From: Devosia sp.
GTDB lineage: Bacteria; Pseudomonadota; Alphaproteobacteria; Rhizobiales; Devosiaceae
NCBI RefSeq assembly: GCF_017744655.1
Contig: NZ_JAGIAW010000004.1
Location: 238,795 to 302,794 of the forward strand
Reading direction: 5' to 3'
DNA length: 64,000 nt
Both the position numbers and the translations under genes were made by a program. The notes beneath the pieces were generated by a model, which saw only the letters and a list, made by a program, of their open reading frames with translations, made no database searches and was not told the origin of the DNA. Every line of letters starts with the position of its first letter. Positions within the stretch are counted from its first letter, which is position 1. This document shows, one piece after another, positions 18,713-26,447 of the stretch.

Positions 18713-19783
18713 ATGGTGGCCTTACCGGTTGAGCCGGAACTGCTGCGGCGCGCGGTTGTCGAATTGTTCGAGGTGGCCGGGGCGACTGCGGAAAATGCCA
18801 GGCTGATAGCCGGCCATTTGATCGAGGCCAATCTGCGTGGTCACGATTCCCATGGGGTTGGGGTGGTGCCGCTTTATCTTAAAAGCATTTCGGCGGGCGG
18901 CATGGTCTTGAACCAGACGCTCAAACCTGTCGTCGACAGTGGCGGCATGGTGATCTTCGATGCCGGGCGTGGCGTGGGCCAAGTCATGGGGCATCGCGCC
19001 ATGGAGGCCGGGATCGAACTGGCGCAGGCGCAGGGCAGCGCCATTGTCGGCCTGCGCAATAGCCATCATCTGGGCCGGATCGGACACTGGGCCGAGCAAT
19101 GTGCGGCTGCGGGGCTCGTTTCGATACATTTCGTCAATGTGGTTGCGGGGCCTATCGTGGCGCCTTTTGGCGGGACCAAGGCGCGGCTGGGGACCAATCC
19201 CTTCGCGGCGGGATTTCCGCGGGCGGGGGCGGAACCCGTCGTGGTCGATTTTGCAACGAGCCGCCTGGCCATGGGCAAGATCCGGGTCTATCGCAATCAG
19301 GGCAAGAAGCTGCCGGACAATGCGCTGCTGACGGCCGATGGGCTGCCGACCAATAATCCCGATGATCTTTTCGCCGAACCGCCGGGTGTCCTCGTGCCGT
19401 TTGGCGAGCACAAGGGCTGGGGGCTGGCTCTGGCCTGCGAACTGCTAGGGGCGGCGCTGCTGGGTGGGGAGACCCAGCATGATGGGGCGAGCGATCCGGC
19501 AGTGATCAATTCCATGCTGTCCATACTCGTGTCGCCCGAGCGGATCGGGACGCTCGATGTATTTGGTAGCGAGATGGCGCAGGTGCTGGCCTGGGTGCAG
19601 TCGGAAAATGCGGAAAAGCCTGGGCAGGTATTGCTGCCGGGGCAGCCGGAACAGGCGGTACGGCGCCAACGGATGGATGAGGGCATCCCAATTGACCCGA
19701 CGACACTGGGTCAGATTGTCGAGGCAGCGAGCGAAAGCGGGCTCAAGGGGCTGATCTTCCAAAATCTGGCGCGGGAGCTTTAG
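18713..19783 (+). CDS. Ldh/malate dehydrogenase-family NAD(P)-dependent oxidoreductase
   Basis: 356 residues of the family that includes ureidoglycolate, sulfolactate and 2,3-diketogulonate dehydrogenases (PF02615), unrelated in fold to classical lactate dehydrogenase. Family features are the active-site segment LRGHDSHGVGVV near residues 42-53, GLRNSHHLGRIGHWAEQ, FGGTKARLGTNPFA and FGEHKGWGLALACELL. It reduces a 2-oxoacid or oxidises a 2-hydroxyacid; the exact substrate is unknown. ATG 18713 follows GGAGAGA. It is the first gene of a three-gene operon with an epimerase-like dehydrogenase and an M81 peptidase. Confidence 0.9.
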   Translation: MVALPVEPELLRRAVVELFEVAGATAENARLIAGHLIEANLRGHDSHGVGVVPLYLKSISAGGMVLNQTLKPVVDSGGMVIFDAGRGVGQVMGHRAMEAGIELAQAQGSAIVGLRNSHHLGRIGHWAEQCAAAGLVSIHFVNVVAGPIVAPFGGTKARLGTNPFAAGFPRAGAEPVVVDFATSRLAMGKIRVYRNQGKKLPDNALLTADGLPTNNPDDLFAEPPGVLVPFGEHKGWGLALACELLGAALLGGETQHDGASDPAVINSMLSILVSPERIGTLDVFGSEMAQVLAWVQSENAEKPGQVLLPGQPEQAVRRQRMDEGIPIDPTTLGQIVEAASESGLKGLIFQNLAREL

Positions 19784-19785
19784 CG

Positions 19786-20598
19786 ATGGCGCGTGTGCTT
19801 ATCACCGGCGCTGCCGGCAATCTGGGCGGCAAGCTGGTTGCGCATTGGCGGACGAACGGGATCCATGAGCTTGTCCTGCTCGACCGGGCCGGTGGAGCCG
19901 ATGTGATCGGGGCCGATATCAGTAAATTCGAGTCCAGTTGGGTCGAGCGTTTCTCTGGCGTTGAGGTGGTCGTTCATCTCGCGGGCCAGATTTCGCCGGC
20001 GTCGAAATGGGAGCAGGTGCAGCCGGCCAATATCGTCGGTACCGCCAATGTGTTGCGAGCGGCGCGGGAGGCGGGCGTGCCGCGCGTGGTGTTTGCCAGC
20101 ACCAATCAGGTCATGGGGGGCTATCGGTTTCGGACAGAGCAAATTCGTTCGGACTCCCCGCCGCTGCCGCTCAATCCCTATGCGGTGTCAAAGCTGACTG
20201 GCGAGGAAATGGGCCGGGCCTTTGCGGCGGAGACGGGGGCGGATTTCATTGTTTTCCGTATCGGCAATATCTGGCCGGGCGAAAACCTGCCGGGGCCAGA
20301 TCTCGGAATTGGTAGCTGGGGTCAAGAGATGTGGCTCTCCAATCGGGATTTCCTCCAAGCGATGGATGGCGCGGTGGCGGCATCGAAGGTGGGGTTCGGC
20401 ATCTTCAATCTCGTTTCCGCCAATCCGGGCATGCGTTGGGACATTGAGCCGGCACGGCGGGTCCTCGGCTACGAGCCGCAGGATGGGAATGCGCCGGTCT
20501 ATACGCCTGAAGTGATTGCGGAGGACGAGCGGGCGCGTAAAGCGGTGCTGGTGCCCGGAACCTGGCTCGATCAGCACAGCCGTCTTCTCGATATTTAG
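19786..20598 (+). CDS. NAD-dependent epimerase/dehydratase, uronate-dehydrogenase-like
   Basis: 270 residues of the extended SDR family. The dinucleotide motif is GAAGNLGG at residues 8-15 (LITGAAGNLGGKLV), with HLAGQISP and the catalytic YxxxK in LNPYAVSKLTGEEMG. The sequence around FASTNQVMGGYRF and RIGNIWPGENL resembles uronate dehydrogenases, which oxidise hexuronates to aldarolactones, but epimerase activity is also possible. It starts 2 bases after the preceding stop. Confidence 0.82.
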   Translation: MARVLITGAAGNLGGKLVAHWRTNGIHELVLLDRAGGADVIGADISKFESSWVERFSGVEVVVHLAGQISPASKWEQVQPANIVGTANVLRAAREAGVPRVVFASTNQVMGGYRFRTEQIRSDSPPLPLNPYAVSKLTGEEMGRAFAAETGADFIVFRIGNIWPGENLPGPDLGIGSWGQEMWLSNRDFLQAMDGAVAASKVGFGIFNLVSANPGMRWDIEPARRVLGYEPQDGNAPVYTPEVIAEDERARKAVLVPGTWLDQHSRLLDI

Positions 20599-20610
20599 CG
20601 GGATTTTTCC

Positions 20611-22083
20611 ATGCGCATCTTCATTGCCACGCTTGGCACCGAGACCAATACCTTCGCGTCCTTTCCCACGGGGATCGACGATTTCTATGACTGTTTCTGG
20701 AATGAGGGCGATATTGCGAGCGCCATACCGTCACCGTGGAGCGGGCCGGGGCAGACCTGGCTGAAGCGCGCCGAGGCGGAAGGCTGGGAAGTGGTGCAGA
20801 GCCTTTTTGCCTTTGCCAATCCGGCGGGGCCGACGACGAGGCCGGCCTATGAGAGCATGCGCGATCGCATCCTCGGCGACCTGAAAGCGGCTGGACCGGT
20901 CGATGCGGTGCTGATGTTCCTTCACGGCGCGATGATCGCGGACGGTTATGACGACTGCGAGGCCGATCTTGTAACGCGGATGCGCGCCATTGTCGGGCCG
21001 GAGGTCAGGATCGGGCTCGAGCTCGACCTGCACGCGCATATCGATGATGTGCTGGTCGCAGCGGCCGATATCATCGTCTTCTACAAGACCTATCCGCATA
21101 TCGACCACAATGAGCGGGCGCATGAGGTTTTTGATCTCATGAAGCGGACGCTGGCGGGCGAGATTGCGCCTGAGATGGCGCTGTTCGATTGCCGCAGCAT
21201 CGGCCTGTTTCCGACGACGATGGAAGGGCCTATGCCCGGATTCTGTGCGGAGATGGAAGCGGCAGAGGGGAAGGGCGGCGTGCTGTCGCTATCGCTCAAT
21301 CATGGGTTTCCATGGGCCGACCTGCCGCAGGCGGGGGTGAAGATGCTGGCGGTGGTGGACGGGGATGCGGCGCTCGCCGAGAGTGTGGCGGTCGATTTTG
21401 GCCGGAGGTTTTATGCAATCCGGAAGGAAGCGACGCTACCCTTTACACCTTTCGAGGAAGCGATTGCCGAGGCCGGTATTGCTGGCGACATGCCGCTGGT
21501 CATCGCCGATACTGCCGACCAGATCGGCAGCGGGGCGCCGGGTGATACAACCTATGTATTGAGGGCTTTCATCGAAGCGGGCATTCGCAATGCGGCGGTG
21601 GTGCCGCTCTGGGATCCACTGGCGGTAAAAATCTGTTTTCAGGTGGGCGTCGGCGCGCGACTAAAACTCAGGATTGGTGGCAAGTATGAACCGCATTCGG
21701 GCCCAGCGCTCGATGTGGAGGCAGAGGTTTTGCACCTCGCGGCGGATTCGTGGCAGGGGCATATCGGGGACGAGAAAATCCGCATTGGCGATGTGGCCGT
21801 GGTGCGGGTCGACGGCATTGAGGTATTGCTGACGACCTTGCGGACCAATCTCTATTCGCTTGATCTGATGAGCCGTCACGGCATTGTCTACGAAACCAAG
21901 CAGGTGGTTTCGATCAAGAATCTCTACAAGCAGAAGGACCTGTTTGCGCCGATATCGCGAAAACAACTGTTCGTGGCGACGCCGGGCACCAGCAATCCCG
22001 ACTGGAAGGCCCTGCCTTTCGAGCGGTTGCAGCGGCCGATCTGGCCGCTGGATGATGATCCGCTGGGGCTGAACCAGGCTTAG
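20611..22083 (+). CDS. M81-family metallopeptidase (MlrC-like)
   Basis: 490 residues. The family is named for MlrC, which cleaves linearised microcystin, and most members are of unknown substrate. Visible features are IATLGTETNTFASFPTGIDDFYD at the N-terminus, MFLHGAMIADGYDDCEADL, LDLHAHIDDVLV and YKTYPHIDHNERAHE with the probable zinc ligands, and DTADQIGSGAPGDTTYVLRA. No signal peptide, so cytoplasmic. A second member is at 31572-33071. Co-occurrence with peptide importers suggests hydrolysis of an imported amide. Confidence 0.88.
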   Translation: MRIFIATLGTETNTFASFPTGIDDFYDCFWNEGDIASAIPSPWSGPGQTWLKRAEAEGWEVVQSLFAFANPAGPTTRPAYESMRDRILGDLKAAGPVDAVLMFLHGAMIADGYDDCEADLVTRMRAIVGPEVRIGLELDLHAHIDDVLVAAADIIVFYKTYPHIDHNERAHEVFDLMKRTLAGEIAPEMALFDCRSIGLFPTTMEGPMPGFCAEMEAAEGKGGVLSLSLNHGFPWADLPQAGVKMLAVVDGDAALAESVAVDFGRRFYAIRKEATLPFTPFEEAIAEAGIAGDMPLVIADTADQIGSGAPGDTTYVLRAFIEAGIRNAAVVPLWDPLAVKICFQVGVGARLKLRIGGKYEPHSGPALDVEAEVLHLAADSWQGHIGDEKIRIGDVAVVRVDGIEVLLTTLRTNLYSLDLMSRHGIVYETKQVVSIKNLYKQKDLFAPISRKQLFVATPGTSNPDWKALPFERLQRPIWPLDDDPLGLNQA

Positions 22084-22481
22084 CCGATGCGTTCCGCCTC
22101 TTGGCGGGTGGCCTTGGCATAGGCGACGCAGTCGAGTTCGAATTTCAGCTTGGTGCCGAGGACGCCGACGATGGTGCTGCGGCTGGGTCGGGGTTCGCTG
22201 AAATATTCGGGATAAATCTGGTTGTAGAGGGCGAGGTCGGCTTCGTCGGCGACGTAGGACTTGACGTTGACGACGTGATCGAGGCTGAGGCCGCCGGCTT
22301 CGAGGATAGCGCGCAGGTTTTCGATCGAACGGCGCATTTCGCCTTCAAACGTGTCGGTGATGATGGCGCCGCTGGCGCTGTCGACCGAGGCTTGGCCAGA
22401 GACGAACATCAGGTCGCCAGCGATGAAGGCGGGGCTGAACGGCAGGTGCGAGCGGGCGCCGCTATCGACGAGCTTGAGCAT
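22080..22481 (-). CDS. RidA/YjgF-family protein
   Basis: 133 residues of the RidA fold. It has FVSGQASVDSASG, IENLRAILEAGGLSLDHVV, the substrate-binding arginine in RPSRSTIVGV and the glutamate in KFELDCVAYA. Canonical RidA proteins hydrolyse reactive imines or enamines made by PLP enzymes. Its 3' end overlaps the plus-strand M81 gene by 4 bases, and it begins 15 bases after the GntR gene, so it is probably in the same transcript as the SDR and GntR. Confidence 0.9.
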   Translation of the reverse strand: MLKLVDSGARSHLPFSPAFIAGDLMFVSGQASVDSASGAIITDTFEGEMRRSIENLRAILEAGGLSLDHVVNVKSYVADEADLALYNQIYPEYFSEPRPSRSTIVGVLGTKLKFELDCVAYAKATRQEAERIG

Positions 22482-22496
22482 GAATAAAAGTCCTGA

Positions 22497-23492
22497 TCAG
22501 TAAACGAAATGGGCCGGGAAAGTGTGGACACCGCCTTCGCCGGGCCGGTCATCAAGGTTCTGGTAGATGGTCGGCAGCACCGTCTTGAGCCAAGCACCGC
22601 TTTCGACGACGAAGCCGGGGCGGTGGGAATCGAGCCCATAGGGATAGATGCGCACCGGCTTGGCGAGCGCTTCGGCCATGCGGGCGTGCCAGCGGTGGTG
22701 CATATAGCCGCAGATGAGGTCGGGCTGGAATTCGGCGATGGTCTCTTCGAGCGGCACAATGTCGGCCGTCTGGTCTTCCTGATTCACTTCGGCGATGCGC
22801 AGAATCTGGACCGCTTCGCTCGCGGCACAGGCGGCTTTGAATTTTTCGAGACGTGAGGCCTGTTCGGAGGAGAGGTGGACCGTGTCGAGATAGAGGACGC
22901 GATTGGGTCTGTTGCCGAGCCGGGCGAACATTTCCTCGAAGGCCGGGCCATAGTCCAGGCCATAGCTGTGGATGCCTGGCAGGTCGAGCGTGGCGTCCAG
23001 GACGCTGACCTGGCTCGTGGTCTGGCCGAGGGCGGAAATATCGGTTTCGTCGGTGATACCGGCGAGGACGACCATGTCGAGACGGTCCCAGAAGGTGACC
23101 GGCATCTTGTCGTGGGTGAAACTGCCCATGACGAATTCATGGCCATCCGAGACAATGCCGCGTTCGAGCGCGATGACGAGGCGGGTATAGAACTCGTTGT
23201 TGAAGATGCCGCCGCCGACGATGTTGCGGTTATAGAAGAAACCGACGCGGTGGTGGGCTTCGGCCCAAGGGGCCTTTTCGAGGAAGGAGCCGCGGCCGAC
23301 CTGACGGCGGATGACGCCTTCGGCTTCGAGGTCCTTGAGGGTCTTGATGACAGTGATCAGCGAGAAATCGCAGAATTTGGTGATCTCGTTCTGCGACTCG
23401 ATCTTGTCCCCCGCCTTGAGACCGGCCGTTTTCCAGCGGCGGAACAAGAGGTCCCGCAATTGCAGGTGGCGCGGTGTCAGTTCAACATTCAC
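22497..23492 (-). CDS. GntR-type regulator with a LacI-like sensor domain
   Basis: 331 residues. The N-terminal 65 residues are a GntR winged helix (LRDLLFRRWKTAGLKAGDKIESQNEITKF in outline; VIKTLKDLEAEGVIRRQVGRGSFL). From about residue 80 the protein follows the type 1 periplasmic-binding fold used by LacI/GalR sensors (VGFFYNRNIVGGGIFNNEF, VVLAGITDETD, DLICGYMHHRW). This AraR-like arrangement usually binds sugars. It overlaps the SDR gene by 4 bases and probably controls the divergent operon through the repeats at 24279-24311. Confidence 0.85.
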   Translation of the reverse strand: MNVELTPRHLQLRDLLFRRWKTAGLKAGDKIESQNEITKFCDFSLITVIKTLKDLEAEGVIRRQVGRGSFLEKAPWAEAHHRVGFFYNRNIVGGGIFNNEFYTRLVIALERGIVSDGHEFVMGSFTHDKMPVTFWDRLDMVVLAGITDETDISALGQTTSQVSVLDATLDLPGIHSYGLDYGPAFEEMFARLGNRPNRVLYLDTVHLSSEQASRLEKFKAACAASEAVQILRIAEVNQEDQTADIVPLEETIAEFQPDLICGYMHHRWHARMAEALAKPVRIYPYGLDSHRPGFVVESGAWLKTVLPTIYQNLDDRPGEGGVHTFPAHFVY

Positions 23493-24259
23493 GGTTCGAC
23501 ACCCCAGGACAGTTGGTTGGCAAGAATCCCGCCATCGATGAACAACATCTGTCCTGTAATATAACGCGCCTCATCGGAAGCAAGAAAGACTGCGGCTCCA
23601 CCGATATCTTCGGGTTCGGCGATACGGCCGAGTGGAATCTGTCGAGCCAGGGCTTTTCTCAAATCCTCGGAGGCGAGGGCAGCGGCAGTGAGTGGGGTGC
23701 GGACGAGGCCGGGACCGAGACCGTTTACGCGGATGCCGCGGCTGGCGAGGGTTACCGCGAGGGATTTGACCAGCATGAGCACGGCGCCCTTGGACGTGTC
23801 GTAGGCGACGCTATCGCGTTCGGCAGCCATGGAATTGGTCGAGCCGACGCAGATGATGCTGGCGCCGACCTGTTCGGACTTGACGCGGTTGGCAAAGGCC
23901 TGGCTCGCAAAGAGATAGGCGCGCACATTGAGGGCGAAGGTGCGGTCGAAAATATCCTCGGTAAGCTGGCCGAAGGGGGCATCGAGGAAAGTGCCGGCAT
24001 TGTTGACGAACGTATCGAGTACTCCCCAGCGTGCGTGGGCGTTTGCGACAAGCTGTTCTGCGCCGCCGGGCTTTGAGACATCGGATTGTACGAAGTGCAC
24101 TTCCGTGAGGGCAGAAAGTTCGCCGATGGCCTCTTCCGCCCGGTCGTCGCGAATGTGAGAATTGAGGATCACGCGATGGCCGTCAGCGGCAAAAGCCTTG
24201 GCAATTCCGTAGCCTATGCCTTGCGTGGAGCCGGTGATGCAGACGGTGCGGCGATCCAT
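23489..24259 (-). CDS. SDR-family oxidoreductase
   Basis: 256 residues: cofactor motif TGSTQGIGYGIA near the N-terminus, NNAGTF, catalytic serine region CVGSTNSMAAERDS, and YxxxK in VAYDTSKGAVLML, followed by GIRVNGLGPGLVRTPL. A classical short-chain dehydrogenase, substrate unknown. ATG 24259 is used because the longer frame to 24370 runs back over the divergent NagA-like gene. Confidence 0.9.
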   Translation of the reverse strand: MDRRTVCITGSTQGIGYGIAKAFAADGHRVILNSHIRDDRAEEAIGELSALTEVHFVQSDVSKPGGAEQLVANAHARWGVLDTFVNNAGTFLDAPFGQLTEDIFDRTFALNVRAYLFASQAFANRVKSEQVGASIICVGSTNSMAAERDSVAYDTSKGAVLMLVKSLAVTLASRGIRVNGLGPGLVRTPLTAAALASEDLRKALARQIPLGRIAEPEDIGGAAVFLASDEARYITGQMLFIDGGILANQLSWGVEP

Positions 24260-24278
24260 ATTTACACCCGAAACGAAG

Positions 24279-24311
24279 TGAGTTAACTCATTAGCATAAT
24301 AACATGCTAAT
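24279..24311. promoter_or_regulatory. two palindromes in the divergent SDR/NagA-like promoter region
   Basis: TGAGTTAACTCA (24279-24290) is a perfect 12-base palindrome. It is joined to a second perfect inverted repeat, ATTAGCAT-aataac-ATGCTAAT (24290-24311). The only regulator encoded nearby is the GntR protein at 22497-23492, so these are its most likely operators. The region is AT-rich compared with its surroundings. Confidence 0.6.
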
Positions 24312-24323
24312 AGAGGTTCCCCA

Positions 24324-25514
24324 ATGGGTGTCAAGCAGAAGTGGGCAGGGGGTCTGGTGGTGACACCCACGGGGATTCTGCGTCATGACCTGTTGGTGGA
24401 AGACGGCCGGATTCTGGGCATTGTCGCACCGGAAACGGCGGTCGGGACCGATTGGCTGGTGCTGGATGCCAGCGGGAAACTGCTGTTTCCGGGCATGATC
24501 GACCTTTTGCAGCATGGGTTCGATATCAATCTCTATTCCGATGCGACGCCGAACGGGGTGGCGGACTCTGCCGCCAAGTTGCCGGCGCGTGGGGTGACGG
24601 CGTTTCTGCCGTCTATCGGCTGCCAGCCGCCGACGGAATTCGGGTCAGTGCTGTCGCGGCTGGCCGAGGCTTGTGGACGCGCCGAAGGGGCGCGGGCGCT
24701 GGGCATTCACAGCGAGGGGCCATGCTTCAATTCGCCGGGGGCGCATAACCCGCAGAACCTGCAACTGCCATCGGCTGAGCTGGCAGCGATGATGCTTGAC
24801 AGGACGCAGGGTCGGTTGGCGGCGGTGACTATTGCGCCGGAATTGCCGGGGGCGGAGCAGTTTATCCGTGCGATGAAGGCGGCTGATGTTTCGATCCATT
24901 TCGGGCACAGCCAGGCGGCGCCGGACGATGTCTCGCGCTATGTTGGCTGGGGGATCGACGCGGTGACGCATATGTATGACGTGATGCGGACGATCCCGCC
25001 GGATAATTCGGGCGTGCATGTGTTTTCGCTGCCCGATGCGCTGCTGGCGGAGCGGCACCTGGCGCTGGGCGTCGTGGCCGATGGCATTCATGCGCATCCC
25101 AAGCTCCTTCGTATTCTGGCGCAATTGCCGGCGGATCGGGTGTTTCTCGAAACGGACTCGATGAAATATGCGGGCCTGCCGGGGACGGAGTTCGAGTTTT
25201 ATCCCGGATATTTCGTGACCAGTGCGCCGGGCAAGGCGGTGCGGGATCGCAATGGCGGGCTCTGCGGTTCGTCGTTGACCTCGGACGAGGCCATGCGAAA
25301 CTATGTGTCGATGGCGGGCGCGGATCTGGTGCAGGCGGCACATGCGGCGAGCCTGGTGCCGGCGCGGGTTGTCGGGCGGGAGGCGGACCTCGGCAGTATC
25401 GAAGCGGGGAAGCTGGCCGACTTCGTGCTGCTCGATGCAGTGGACTTGTCGGTTGAGGAGACCATTATCGGTGGCAAATCCTACTTTAGGCGCGACCATG
25501 CAAAAGCTGCCTGA
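24324..25514 (+). CDS. N-acetylglucosamine-6-phosphate deacetylase-like amidohydrolase (NagA family)
   Basis: 396 residues in the NagA line of the amidohydrolase superfamily. Metal-site and catalytic motifs are present: GIHSEGPCFN (metal glutamate), IHFGHSQA and AVTHMYDVM (two histidines), VADGIHAHP, and FLETDSM with the catalytic aspartate. The first strand reads PGMIDLLQHG, so the usual HxH is absent, as in E. coli-type mononuclear NagA. THMYD differs from the common THLYN, so a different N-acyl sugar substrate is possible. It is first in a plus-strand operon with two small proteins. Confidence 0.82.
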   Translation: MGVKQKWAGGLVVTPTGILRHDLLVEDGRILGIVAPETAVGTDWLVLDASGKLLFPGMIDLLQHGFDINLYSDATPNGVADSAAKLPARGVTAFLPSIGCQPPTEFGSVLSRLAEACGRAEGARALGIHSEGPCFNSPGAHNPQNLQLPSAELAAMMLDRTQGRLAAVTIAPELPGAEQFIRAMKAADVSIHFGHSQAAPDDVSRYVGWGIDAVTHMYDVMRTIPPDNSGVHVFSLPDALLAERHLALGVVADGIHAHPKLLRILAQLPADRVFLETDSMKYAGLPGTEFEFYPGYFVTSAPGKAVRDRNGGLCGSSLTSDEAMRNYVSMAGADLVQAAHAASLVPARVVGREADLGSIEAGKLADFVLLDAVDLSVEETIIGGKSYFRRDHAKAA

Positions 25515-25959
25515 AACACCGCTGCGTTATCAGGAAGAGGGCAATGTTCACCTCGATTTTCATGGTGCGGTGAACACGACCATCGACTTCATCGTCGAGC
25601 GCTACGGCGTCGAGGTGTTGCATGAGATTTTCGCCAAGGTGGGCAGGGATGTTTATGTCGACCTGCGGCGGCATATGCTGGAGGGGCATCCCGAAGAGAT
25701 GGTGCGGCATTGGCGGCATTTTTTTGCCCGCGAAAATGCCGACTATGACATTGCCGTCAGCGAGGACGAGATCGTGCTTACCGTGCGCCGCTGCACGGCC
25801 TATCACCATGTCGCGAAGATCTCGCCATCGGTTTCGGCGCATTTCTGCGACCAGACGACCAAGGTGAACGAGGCGATCGCCGAGGGCACGCCTTATCGGA
25901 TTGATACTGAGATTACCGGGCCGGGCGCGTGCCGGCAGATCATCCGGAGGCGCGCATGA
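25498..25959 (+). CDS. small cysteine-containing protein of unknown function (1)
   Basis: 153 residues. The start ATG 25498 overlaps the NagA-like gene by 17 bases. The sequence is mixed helical with no signal peptide or membrane segment. Cysteines occur in VRRCTAYHHVAK, AHFCDQTTKVNEAI and GPGACRQIIRR, with histidines near the first. The spacing (CxAYHH ... FCxQT ... GxGxCRQ) recalls the ATC-hydrolase-like family (PF14196), but I cannot confirm it. It overlaps the next gene by ATGA, so the two products are probably made together and may act as partners. Confidence 0.75.
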   Translation: MQKLPETPLRYQEEGNVHLDFHGAVNTTIDFIVERYGVEVLHEIFAKVGRDVYVDLRRHMLEGHPEEMVRHWRHFFARENADYDIAVSEDEIVLTVRRCTAYHHVAKISPSVSAHFCDQTTKVNEAIAEGTPYRIDTEITGPGACRQIIRRRA

Positions 25960-26447
25960 TCCCGAGCGACCATTTCACCCGCTTCTATAACGAGGTGTTC
26001 AAGTTCCTCGAAAGCAAGGGGCAGGAGGACCTCGACCTCTACTGGCTCGAAATCAGCAAGAACCAGGAAAAGCATATTCTTGACCTGATCAGGACCAAGG
26101 GCCTGCAGGGCATGTACGAATATTGGTCGGTGATCGAAGAAGAGGAAAATTGCGAGCTCGACCTGATGGTCGATGACGAGCATCTTGAGCTGCACATGCA
26201 CGGCTGTCCGAGCCTTGCCAAGGTGATGGACAACGATGCCGCGCCGATGACACGCTATTGCGACCATTGCGCCGGATGGATCGGGCCGATCATGGACAAG
26301 ACCGGCTATCACCTCGTCTATGACGTCATCAGCCGCACCGAGCCGCGCTGCGTCATGCGCATCTTCAAGGACGTGGAAAAGGCGAAAGAGGCGGAGAAGT
26401 CGGTGCAGCTCTTGATGGGGTGGCCGGGCAAGAAGGCTGCGACCTAG
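25956..26447 (+). CDS. small cysteine-containing protein of unknown function (2)
   Basis: 163 residues, soluble, acidic. A distinctive block reads HMHGCPSLAKV, then TRYCDHCAGWIGPIMDKTGYHLV, then RTEPRCVMRIFK: four conserved-looking cysteines plus histidines that could bind a metal or form a catalytic centre. ATG 25956 overlaps the preceding stop by ATGA. Its 3' end overlaps the MFS-HEAT gene by 4 bases on the other strand. It may belong to the same broad family as its neighbour. Confidence 0.75.
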   Translation: MIPSDHFTRFYNEVFKFLESKGQEDLDLYWLEISKNQEKHILDLIRTKGLQGMYEYWSVIEEEENCELDLMVDDEHLELHMHGCPSLAKVMDNDAAPMTRYCDHCAGWIGPIMDKTGYHLVYDVISRTEPRCVMRIFKDVEKAKEAEKSVQLLMGWPGKKAAT

